Assembly (NCBI GenBank): GCA_964528095.1
Contig: CAZGSG010000196.1
Coordinates: forward strand, 1 to 11,115
Length of the DNA stretch: 11,115 bases
Direction of reading: 5' to 3'
Source: CAZGSG01 sp964528095
GTDB taxonomy: Bacteria; Bacteroidota; Bacteroidia; Chitinophagales; Chitinophagaceae
Every line of letters begins with the position of its first letter. Within the stretch, counting starts at the first letter, position 1. The notes under the pieces were generated by a model. The model searched no databases. It was not told where the DNA came from and was given only the letters and a program-made list of their open reading frames with translations. Both the position numbers and the translations under genes were made by a program. Below, piece after piece: positions 1-6,443 of the stretch.

Positions 1-76
1 TTCAGCGTAGGCGCTACGCTTGCGCCAAAGCTTCAGCGTAGGCGCTACGCTTGCGTCAAAGCTTCAGCGTAGGCGC
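1..76. repeat. 31-bp tandem repeat with hairpin units
   Basis: Two full 31-bp units (1-31 and 32-62) differ at one base (C25 versus T56). A third copy (63-76) keeps only the first 14 bases. Each full unit holds a perfect 7-bp inverted repeat, AGCGTAG / CTACGCT, around a GCG loop (4-20 and 35-51). Copy 1 can also form a competing stem, GGCGC (10-14) with GCGCC (22-26), which the T56 change breaks in copy 2. The period is not a multiple of three, so it is unlikely to encode a repeat peptide. The array begins at the window edge and probably continues leftwards. It resembles REP-type intergenic palindromes, but I do not recognise a named family. Confidence 0.85.
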
Positions 77-294
77 ATGGCGGCTAATACTGTTAACCAT
101 TCTTTGTATTTATACAGGACTGTATGACTGAGCATGTTTAAAATCCAAGCTCAGAATAAGGAGGTGCGGATCAGTGGGAAATCTCCCATCTGTTTTAAAC
201 AATCCGTGTTTCCGCAGTTAAAAATTCTTCTCAAATAAATAAGACCCCAAATTCCTCCGTGTTACCGTGTTAAAAACCACTGTAGGCCGGCCGG
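77..294. other. Intergenic region with inverted repeats, no gene
   Basis: No convincing reading frame is present on either strand; the longest ATG frame I followed on the plus strand (from 77) is 16 codons. The region holds a 6-bp stem CTGAGC (128-133) / GCTCAG (149-154), a 9-bp inverted repeat TGTTTAAAA (135-143) / TTTTAAACA (193-201), and a small hairpin TGGGA (175-179) / TCCCA (184-188). The first two stems interleave and could not form together. Two related CCGTGTT-containing stretches follow at 203-224 and 256-276. I see no tRNA or known riboswitch core. Confidence 0.5.
203..276. repeat. Pair of degenerate CCGTGTT direct repeats
   Basis: TCCGTGTTTCCGCAGTTAAA, extended by two A, lies at 203-224, and TCCGTGTTACCGTGTTAAAA, extended by one A, lies at 256-276. 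They share the pattern TCCGTGTTnCCG followed by TTAAAAA, 53 bp apart. From memory, short CCGTGTT/CTGTGTT-rich motifs of this style recur between genes in Bacteroidota and some other phyla; membership in a dispersed family here is an inference. Confidence 0.5.
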
Positions 295-324
295 AAAATA
301 AAAAAGACACCCGTGGGTGTCTTT
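293..324 (-). terminator. Intrinsic terminator of hemD
   Basis: A 10-bp perfect inverted repeat, AAAGACACCC (303-312) / GGGTGTCTTT (315-324), lies 35 bp beyond the hemD stop. Read leftwards, the stem is followed by a T-rich tract (about 302-295, TTTTTTATTTT). This is a classical Rho-independent terminator for the minus strand. The innermost pair probably opens to give a 4-nt loop. The plus-strand side has only an interrupted T tract further away, so it is weak in that direction. Confidence 0.88.
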
Positions 325-359
325 CCAAAATTATTTTTGCTGTCAGGATCCCGGTTGTC

Positions 360-1160
360 TTATTTCTTTTTTGTGGCTTCCGCAAGGAACTTATCCAACG
401 CCGACACCATACTCGGTGATTGTGGCAAAGGCGCTTTGATATCTAATTTGATACCCGCTTCTTCCAGCGCCTTGGATGTATTGCTACCAAAAGCACCGAT
501 CACCGTTCCGTTTTGCTGGTAGCTTGGTAAGTTATCAAAAAGACTTTTTACCCCGCTGGGAGTAAAAAAGCAGATCACATCGTAATCATTATCACCCAGC
601 AATTCTTTTACATCATTGCTCTGCGTACGGTACATGAATCCCAGGGCAAATTCGCAGTTATTTGTCTTCAACCAGTTCACGATCTCGTTGTCCTGCTGAT
701 TTTCAGAACAGACGTATACAAACTTTTCATTACCCTTGTGTTTATTGATCACATCAAACATGCTTTTATTGGTACCATCGGCGCCATAAAAGACTTTTCG
801 TTTGCGGTAAAGAATAAATTTCTGGAGATAGAGCGCAACAGCTTCTGTGATGCAGAAATACTTGGTATCCTGTGAAACGCTGATCTTCATTTCCTCGCAC
901 ATGCGGAAAAAATGATCAATAGCATTCCTACTGGTGAAAATCACACCGGTATAATTCTGTATCTCAATCTTTTGTTTGCGAAATTCTCGTGCTGGTATTC
1001 CCTCCAACCGGATAAATGGCTTAAAGTCCATCTGTACATTATACTTCCTTGAAAGTTCAAAGTACGGAGACTTGTCGCTATCGGGCCTCGGTTGTGTTAT
1101 CAGTATCTTTTGAATCGCTTTGGCCTGAACGTCGGCCTTGTTCACCCCATTTTTTACCAT
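360..1160 (-). CDS. hemD: Uroporphyrinogen-III synthase (HemD family)
   Basis: Closes and isomerises the linear tetrapyrrole hydroxymethylbilane to uroporphyrinogen III, a cytosolic step shared by haem, sirohaem and cobalamin synthesis. The 266-residue protein fits the usual length of about 250. The family is poorly conserved, but three typical segments are visible: TSRNAIDHFF (76-85), FTPSGVKSLF (199-208) and the C-terminal AFGSNTSKALEEAGI (223-237). An upstream in-frame TTG at 1187 is rejected because it lies inside the TACCTTTG promoter element and adds a non-conserved leader (HPTLAEPH); the ATG at 1160 leaves a leader of about 20 nt. The gene follows the DUF4271 gene, has its own promoter, and ends in a strong terminator. 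I recall the DUF4271-hemD pairing from other Bacteroidota. The family call is confident; activity is inferred. Confidence 0.88.
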   Translation of the reverse strand: MVKNGVNKADVQAKAIQKILITQPRPDSDKSPYFELSRKYNVQMDFKPFIRLEGIPAREFRKQKIEIQNYTGVIFTSRNAIDHFFRMCEEMKISVSQDTKYFCITEAVALYLQKFILYRKRKVFYGADGTNKSMFDVINKHKGNEKFVYVCSENQQDNEIVNWLKTNNCEFALGFMYRTQSNDVKELLGDNDYDVICFFTPSGVKSLFDNLPSYQQNGTVIGAFGSNTSKALEEAGIKLDIKAPLPQSPSMVSALDKFLAEATKKK

Positions 1161-1184
1161 ATGTGGTTCGGCTAAAGTTGGGTG

Positions 1185-1192
1185 CAAAGGTA
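1185..1192 (-). promoter_or_regulatory. hemD promoter -7 element
   Basis: The minus strand reads TACCTTTG, a full match to the Bacteroidota -7 consensus TAnnTTTG, followed by CACCC. It sits 6 bp beyond the DUF4271 stop codon and 24 bp before the chosen hemD ATG. A clear -33 TTG is not visible in the AT-rich upstream stretch. It shows that hemD can be transcribed independently of the gene before it. Confidence 0.65.
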
Positions 1193-1198
1193 ATAGTT

Positions 1199-2149
1199 CT
1201 ATCTTATAAATAATAATAAAAGCCTGTAAATCAGCAAAAGCGGAGCTAATTCAAATGCACAGAAGTATAAAAGAAAATGAAAAAGGTTGAACCTGACCTG
1301 ATTACGCAATGCAGAATAGGCTAAAATAAACCTGTAAAGAAATAAGATACCCAAGCCACACCAGCTCAATAAAAGCGAAGTGGAAAAAACAAGGCCATCA
1401 GTAAATGCCAGTAAGATCACAAAGGGCAACAAAAAAATACCGATCACTTTATTTACTATAAATACAATAAATATGTACGAATCTGCCGCATCCTTCAGGT
1501 TCAATAACCAGCCCGCGATCTTCAACCCGATGAATTTTACAAAATAGATGATCGACAGACCTGCACAACAATAGAGATAAAGCAGCCAGAACTCCACTGG
1601 TGCTTTATCAAAATAAAAGAACAGGTAATCGATATACAGCCCGGCTATCGCAACATAGAACGCGTTGAAAAATAAAGATGCTAATGGGGTCTGGATCAAC
1701 TGGTCTCTTATCTGCCGCTGCTTGAGCGTGGTGCGAAAAAACAAGCGAAAAAGATCATTGAAGTATTTTGCAAATGTGAGTTTTAGTAAAGCAAATACAA
1801 TGAGCAGTGAAACCAATATGTAAAACAAGGTATCCTTATCTCTGGAAACCCTTACAGAGGATTGCACCCATACCGGCTTATCATTGTAATTATAATATGG
1901 GTGATGCGCCAGAGCCTGTACTAAAAGCGGCAGGTTTGTATTATATCTCCATCCCGTATCCTGCTTTACCGGCTGTCTTGATACGGAATCGGCCATGGCA
2001 GCACGCTTTACCGAATCTCTTATAAAACTACTGTCCCTGGGAGGAATGGAATCAATAGCAGGCGCCTTTATTGTATCCGCAGTAGTTTGTGCAGAAACAA
2101 AAAGCCCGGTTAGCGATGCAAAAAAGAATAAAAGAAGAAAACGAAACAA
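1199..2149 (-). CDS. DUF4271 family multi-pass membrane protein
   Basis: An inner-membrane protein of unknown function, 316 residues. A signal peptide (1-20, ending VSAQ) is followed by a hydrophilic, presumably periplasmic stretch rich in D, S, R and K (about 22-105). About six membrane segments come next, near 107-124, 155-178, 186-206, 223-247, 253-273 and 285-312. The C-terminal segment FHFLLYFCAFELAPLLLI is what I recognise as DUF4271. The start is TTG at 2149: an in-frame TAA lies four codons upstream, the first internal ATG (codon 52) would lose the signal peptide, and a good promoter lies 17 bp upstream. The gene is adjacent to hemD in the same direction, which may mean a link to tetrapyrrole metabolism or simply conserved order. 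Confidence 0.82.
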   Translation of the reverse strand: MFRFLLLFFFASLTGLFVSAQTTADTIKAPAIDSIPPRDSSFIRDSVKRAAMADSVSRQPVKQDTGWRYNTNLPLLVQALAHHPYYNYNDKPVWVQSSVRVSRDKDTLFYILVSLLIVFALLKLTFAKYFNDLFRLFFRTTLKQRQIRDQLIQTPLASLFFNAFYVAIAGLYIDYLFFYFDKAPVEFWLLYLYCCAGLSIIYFVKFIGLKIAGWLLNLKDAADSYIFIVFIVNKVIGIFLLPFVILLAFTDGLVFSTSLLLSWCGLGILFLYRFILAYSALRNQVRFNLFHFLLYFCAFELAPLLLIYRLLLLFIR

Positions 2150-2166
2150 AGAGAAAAATTATGTTG

Positions 2167-2202
2167 CAAAAATAATAGCACAACCGACAATTCATCAACA
2201 AA
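2167..2202 (-). promoter_or_regulatory. Promoter of the DUF4271 gene
   Basis: On the minus strand TATTTTTG (2174-2167) matches the -7 consensus TAnnTTTG fully, and TTTGTTG (2202-2196) lies 21 bp further upstream as a -33 element, within the usual spacing. Transcription should start near 2160, about 10 nt before the TTG start codon at 2149, which supports that start choice. Confidence 0.7.
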
Positions 2203-2213
2203 TAGCAATCCGT

Positions 2214-4019
2214 TTAAAAATAATTTACAAACCCAAAATGTATCTTGGATTGACGCAGGTTAAAATCAACATCATTTCGCTTACCAATTGCCCAGGCAAG
2301 ATTAAAGATGCCCACATTTGTTTCAAAAGCCAATCCAGCACCACCGCTTATATAGGTATAGCTTACTTTGCTGTTCTGGCTATTGTTCCTGCCCCATCCT
2401 CCATCACTGAATACGTAAAAATAAGAGTTCTGCTGACCTGCCAGTATCCGGTATTCAACTGTGCCTACCGCATATTGTGACAGGTACTGGCTTTCTTCAT
2501 CAAATCCACGGAGTAATTTATAGCCCCCTATCTGGAATAATTCATTCCTAAATACATTTCCGCTTTGAAACGCACCGCCATTAAATCCCAGTTTTACCGT
2601 ACTGCGGTTTTGTTTTCCCAATGGCAAATATTTAGCGGCGATCACTCTTACGCGAAACTGGTATGTTTTCAGTTTCACCGAATCATATAAAGATCCAAAA
2701 TCAAAAGAAGGGTCCGAAGGGTCTTTTAATTCCAGGATCTCGGTATTCTTTTTTATTTTTTTGGTACCTACTGAACCAATGATCCTGAACTCATTTCCTT
2801 TTACCGGATTAAGCCGGTAATTGGTATTATTGAATTCATAATCTACTCCCAGATTCACTGAACTGACATCTTCCACATCCGGGAATTGTTTGTTCTGCAT
2901 GAGAAAGACCGTGTTCACCGCACTGACAATTGTCTGCGAGCGCTGAAGAAATAGTTTACCAGACTGGTTCAGATCAAGCGTATACTGCGCTCCTAACTGT
3001 AAGTTGATATTGAGAAAGGTGCTGTCTTTATGAAACATATCAAAGGTAAAATCAAGTCCTACCGGGGTATTGAATAAATAGGGATGCTGGTAAAGAAGAT
3101 TCAGCCGTGGTGATTTCACTTGTAACTGTTGCCAGTTCAATCCTATGGTTTCGCCGGCGCCTAATGAATTCTTAAGATTGATATTGGCTTCCCCGGTAAT
3201 GAGTATTTTTTTTGAGGAGAGCTGATCGTTATTTGGCAGAAAGCCTACCAGCAGGTTTACCTGGCTGCTTTTTTTCTGCTTCAGGTACATTTCAAGAATG
3301 GAACCTGTATTGAGCCAGATCAGTTTTGAAGGATATTCTTCTTCCACATAAGGCAGTTCCCGCATGCGTTTGTTGATCCGTAATAATTTTTCTTTGCTGA
3401 ACATTGTACCGTTGCGAATGTCGAGGTATCGCTGCAGGTATTCATTGGAGATCTTCGCATTTCCATATACGCGGATACTATCGATTTTATAATAAGGTCC
3501 TTTTTCCAACCTGAGCTGCGCCTTTACTTTTTCATTTTCAAATTGCAGGCTGTCCAGGAATACCCGTGCAAATGGATGGCCATTGTTTTCCAGGTAAGTC
3601 ACTATTTTATCTTCCCATAGTTCCACCTGTTTAAAATCCATCGGGTTGTCAATAAATGTTTTTTCCCGCCAACCCACGGCCTGTAATATGCCCGTCTCAA
3701 TATGCCTGGTATCTATTTGCGCCCATTCATACTTATCCCCTACAAACAAGACGATCTTCGCATAAGCAGAGTCGAACTGTATACTATCCAGTGAAGCTGT
3801 CACAAAACCTTTTGCCTGGAGATAGGCTGGTAATTTATTTACATATTGAACACAGGCTGTTCTTGAGACAAACCCTGTATTGATGCCGAGAGAGTTCTTT
3901 AAAAAATTACTGTCTTTATCAATACCATGCAGTGACAGGTGATAGGTATCCTGCCCCGAAGCGCTTATATGCAGGAAAAGGAAAATAAGAAACGATATTT
4001 GCAGTTTTAGTTTAGTCAT
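2214..4019 (-). CDS. Omp85-family outer-membrane protein (BamA/TamA-like)
   Basis: An outer-membrane beta-barrel with periplasmic POTRA domains, a family that inserts or translocates proteins (or lipids) at the outer membrane. The 601-residue precursor has a signal peptide (1-22, ending SASGQ). The clearest POTRA runs from about 178 to 250, with SIRVYGNAKI then the MFSKEKLLRINKRMRELPYV helix; a more divergent one lies around 78-175. The barrel covers about 255-601, carries the Omp85 loop-6 signature LRGF (503-506), and ends in an aromatic residue (FVNYF). It is shorter than true BamA, which has five POTRAs and about 800 residues, so it is not the essential BamA. It starts at ATG 4019, divergent from hemW across 52 bp. 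A 7/8 -7 match, TAATTTTA (4052-4045), may serve it. The substrate cannot be read from the sequence. Confidence 0.82.
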   Translation of the reverse strand: MTKLKLQISFLIFLFLHISASGQDTYHLSLHGIDKDSNFLKNSLGINTGFVSRTACVQYVNKLPAYLQAKGFVTASLDSIQFDSAYAKIVLFVGDKYEWAQIDTRHIETGILQAVGWREKTFIDNPMDFKQVELWEDKIVTYLENNGHPFARVFLDSLQFENEKVKAQLRLEKGPYYKIDSIRVYGNAKISNEYLQRYLDIRNGTMFSKEKLLRINKRMRELPYVEEEYPSKLIWLNTGSILEMYLKQKKSSQVNLLVGFLPNNDQLSSKKILITGEANINLKNSLGAGETIGLNWQQLQVKSPRLNLLYQHPYLFNTPVGLDFTFDMFHKDSTFLNINLQLGAQYTLDLNQSGKLFLQRSQTIVSAVNTVFLMQNKQFPDVEDVSSVNLGVDYEFNNTNYRLNPVKGNEFRIIGSVGTKKIKKNTEILELKDPSDPSFDFGSLYDSVKLKTYQFRVRVIAAKYLPLGKQNRSTVKLGFNGGAFQSGNVFRNELFQIGGYKLLRGFDEESQYLSQYAVGTVEYRILAGQQNSYFYVFSDGGWGRNNSQNSKVSYTYISGGAGLAFETNVGIFNLAWAIGKRNDVDFNLRQSKIHFGFVNYF

Positions 4020-4071
4020 ACGGCTTGGCCGGCCTCTCGGGAAATAAAATTATTCATTAAATCACAATCAG

Positions 4072-5217
4072 TTGGCAGGTATTTATATTCATATCCCTTT
4101 TTGCAAACAGGCCTGCCACTATTGCAATTTTCACTTCAGCACCTCGTTGCGGTATAAAAACGAATTAATCGCTGCTTTATTGAAAGAAATAAGGCTGCAG
4201 CATTCTTTTTTAATGGACGAGCCGGTAGAAACAATTTATTTTGGCGGGGGTACGCCAAGTTTATGTACGATAGCCGAACTGCAACAGATCCTGGAAACCA
4301 TCTACCGCTCGTACAAGGTAGCGGCAGACGCGGAGATCACGCTGGAAGCCAATCCAGATGATATAAGCCTTGAAAAATTGAGCGGATGGAAAGAAACCGG
4401 CATCAACCGCTTGAGTATTGGCATACAAAGTTTTTTTGAAGAAGACCTGCGCTGGATGAACAGGGCGCATTCGGCAGAACAGGCATTACAGAACTTAGAA
4501 CTGGCGCGCGCGCATTTCGACAATATCACCATGGACCTGATCTATGGCACTCCGCAACTGAGCAATGAAAAATGGAAGACCAATGTGGATACGGCGATCC
4601 GGCTGAACATTCCCCATCTTTCCTGCTACGCGCTCACCGTAGAGCCAAAAACTCCCCTTGACAAAATGATCCGGCAGCATGAAAGCGCCGATGTGGACCC
4701 TGATAAACAATCGGAACAGTTTCTGCTGCTGATGGAATGGATGGAAAACGCAGGCTATGAACACTACGAAATCTCCAATTATGCTTTGCCAGGTTTCCGA
4801 AGCCGGCATAACTCAGCTTACTGGCAGGGAAAAAAATACCTGGGCATTGGACCATCCGCCCATTCATTCGACGGACAGTCGAGGCAATGGAATATCGCCA
4901 ACAACAACAGTTATATCGCCGCGCTTAATAAAGATGAATTACCGGTAGAAAAAGAAATACTGACCACCACACAGCAATTGAATGAATATATCATGACGGC
5001 GCTCAGGACCAGCGAAGGGATCGTGCTTGCCCGTGCGGAAGAGATCGTACAGGAAGAAGGAGATAAAAAAGGAATGACCAGTGAACGTTTGCTGTTAAAA
5101 AGCGTGAAATATATCAAGCGGGGGCTTATGTATTCTGCCGGTGATGTGTTGCGGCTTACAAAAGAAGGCAAACTACTTGCCGATGGGATAGCCGCCGATC
5201 TTTTCAGGGATCAATGA
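4072..5217 (+). CDS. hemW: Radical SAM haem chaperone HemW
   Basis: HemW binds haem and an Fe4S4 cluster and is thought to deliver haem to target proteins; it is often misnamed oxygen-independent coproporphyrinogen III oxidase. The 381-residue product starts MAGIYIHIPF, followed by the cluster cysteines C11, C15 and C18 (CxxxCxxC). The next aromatic position is F20 (CNF), as in HemW, whereas HemN has a fourth cysteine there (CxC). Other radical SAM/HemW signatures are FGGGTPSL (57-64), EANPDD (91-96), GIQSF (116-120), DLIYGTP (154-160), HLSCYALTVEPKTPL, and GYEHYEISNYA followed by RHNSAYWQGKKYLGIGPSAHS. The C-terminal HemW domain is intact. The start is TTG at 4072, because the in-frame TAA at 4045 leaves no ATG upstream. 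It is the only rightward gene and overlaps the last 7 bp of the small ORF on the other strand. Confidence 0.93.
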   Translation: MAGIYIHIPFCKQACHYCNFHFSTSLRYKNELIAALLKEIRLQHSFLMDEPVETIYFGGGTPSLCTIAELQQILETIYRSYKVAADAEITLEANPDDISLEKLSGWKETGINRLSIGIQSFFEEDLRWMNRAHSAEQALQNLELARAHFDNITMDLIYGTPQLSNEKWKTNVDTAIRLNIPHLSCYALTVEPKTPLDKMIRQHESADVDPDKQSEQFLLLMEWMENAGYEHYEISNYALPGFRSRHNSAYWQGKKYLGIGPSAHSFDGQSRQWNIANNNSYIAALNKDELPVEKEILTTTQQLNEYIMTALRTSEGIVLARAEEIVQEEGDKKGMTSERLLLKSVKYIKRGLMYSAGDVLRLTKEGKLLADGIAADLFRDQ

Positions 5218-5327
5218 TGAGGCTCATGCTTGCGCTGTTTGAATTTTTTGTATAATTCTGCCAGCACCAGGCAAGCCAGCATCACCAGTATTGCTGCGGG
5301 GCCGAAGCCTTGATAAGAAAGTGGCAT
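5211..5327 (-). CDS. Small single-pass membrane protein, unknown function (38 aa)
   Basis: An ATG frame of 38 codons, starting 16 bp after the gpsA stop and ending TGA at 5213-5211. I do not recognise the product. It begins MPLSYQGFGP, has one strongly hydrophobic segment (about 11-25: AAILVMLACLVLAEL), then a basic tail (YKKFKQRKHEPHH). Basic residues after the segment predict an N-out, C-in single-pass inner-membrane protein. It fills almost the whole gpsA-hemW gap and its stop lies inside the last codons of the convergent hemW. Its position suggests co-transcription with gpsA. Codons such as CTG, GCA and GTG resemble those of its neighbours. A chance ORF is possible at this length, but the membrane-protein pattern and tight spacing favour a real gene. 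Confidence 0.6.
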   Translation of the reverse strand: MPLSYQGFGPAAILVMLACLVLAELYKKFKQRKHEPHH

Positions 5328-5343
5328 AAACTTGTTTTAGTAA

Positions 5344-6387
5344 TCAGACCAGCACCTGTTCAATTCGTTTAAACCCTTCGGCGGCTTTAACATTTTCCCA
5401 GATAATCTCATAGATCGTTGTTGCTATCGGGATTACCGCTTTTACCGACTTGTTGATATTGTGAATACATTTCGCGGCATTGTATCCTTCGGCCACCATG
5501 TTCAATTCCAGTTGCGCCGCTTTTACCGAATAGCCCTTACCGATCATATTGCCAAACGTACGGTTCCGGCTATACAGGGAATAGCAGGTGACCAGCAGAT
5601 CACCGAGATACACAGAAGCCGCATAGTTGGGAGTTTTACGATGCGTGACGGGGTCCTCTCCTTCGTGCTCACCCACTACGATATGTTCCGCACCAAACTC
5701 TTTCAGGAAACCTGCCATTTCATCCGCAGCATTTGCTATGTATACACTCAAAAAATTATCACCATAGTCAAGCCCATGCGCGATACCCGCGCCCAATGCA
5801 TAGATATTCTTTAATACCGCCGCATACTGCACGCCCAGTATATCATGATTCACCACGGTGTTGATATAGTCGGTCGTAAAGTGAGACGCTATTTCGGACG
5901 CTGCAGTTACATTAATGCCCGAAAAAGTAAGATAGGATAGTTTTTCTGCCGCTACTTCCTCCGCATGGCAGGGACCGAGCACGGCGAAATAGTTTTCCAG
6001 CGGTACCTGGAACTGCTGCTGCAGGTAGTAGTTCAGCAGGATATCCTTACCTGGCAGTAGTCCTTTGATAGCCGATACTACGTTTTTATTTTTCCAGATA
6101 CCGGCAGGCAAACCTTCCAGGCTTTTTTCGATAAAGGCGGAAGGTACCGCGATGACCAGGGTATCGGAATCGCGGATCACCTGTTGTATATCCGCTGAAG
6201 GCGATAGTTTACTGGTATCAAAATTGACAGAGCTTAAATAAGAAGGGTTATGATGACGCAAGCGGATATAAGCAAGGGTCTGCTCATTCCGGATCCACCA
6301 GTTCACTGTATGCCCGTTATCAGTAAGTATCTTTACCAATGCAGTCGCCCAGCTCCCGCTGCCAATAACACCAAAGGTCTTTACCAC
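5344..6387 (-). CDS. gpsA: Glycerol-3-phosphate dehydrogenase (NAD(P)+)
   Basis: Reduces dihydroxyacetone phosphate to sn-glycerol-3-phosphate with NAD(P)H in the cytosol, supplying the backbone of phospholipids. The 347-residue protein has the N-terminal Rossmann motif GVIGSGSWATA (6-16), the conserved SAIKG (105-109), LGPCHAEEVA (137-146; many homologues have S for C140), the catalytic lysine region with K193 (LKNIYALGAGIAHG), LGDL (261-264) and SRNRTFG (273-279). Length and motifs are complete. The start is GTG at 6387: an in-frame TAA lies three codons upstream with no ATG between. It begins 56 bp after the adaptor stop with no clear -7 motif in that gap, so read-through from the exporter genes is likely. 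The 38-residue membrane ORF follows it. Confidence 0.95.
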   Translation of the reverse strand: MVKTFGVIGSGSWATALVKILTDNGHTVNWWIRNEQTLAYIRLRHHNPSYLSSVNFDTSKLSPSADIQQVIRDSDTLVIAVPSAFIEKSLEGLPAGIWKNKNVVSAIKGLLPGKDILLNYYLQQQFQVPLENYFAVLGPCHAEEVAAEKLSYLTFSGINVTAASEIASHFTTDYINTVVNHDILGVQYAAVLKNIYALGAGIAHGLDYGDNFLSVYIANAADEMAGFLKEFGAEHIVVGEHEGEDPVTHRKTPNYAASVYLGDLLVTCYSLYSRNRTFGNMIGKGYSVKAAQLELNMVAEGYNAAKCIHNINKSVKAVIPIATTIYEIIWENVKAAEGFKRIEQVLV

Positions 6388-6443
6388 GATTAATTATTTA
6401 GATAGGTTAGCCCGGCCAGGTGAATTAAATCTGTGCCTGCTTA

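Noticed and set aside
1..76. CRISPR array
   Set aside because: The units are directly abutting with no unique spacers, and there is no cas gene nearby.
157..221. Perfect Shine-Dalgarno-like TAAGGAGGTG followed by a GTG frame at 174
   Set aside because: The frame has only 15 codons, no recognisable product, and Bacteroidota rarely rely on Shine-Dalgarno pairing; taken as chance.
1161..1187. TTG start of hemD at 1187
   Set aside because: That codon is part of the TACCTTTG -7 promoter element, so it would not be in the transcript; ATG 1160 is used instead.
4072..5217. Naming hemW as oxygen-independent coproporphyrinogen III oxidase (HemN)
   Set aside because: The motif is CxxxCxxCNF without the fourth cysteine of HemN, and the N-terminal extension of HemN is missing.
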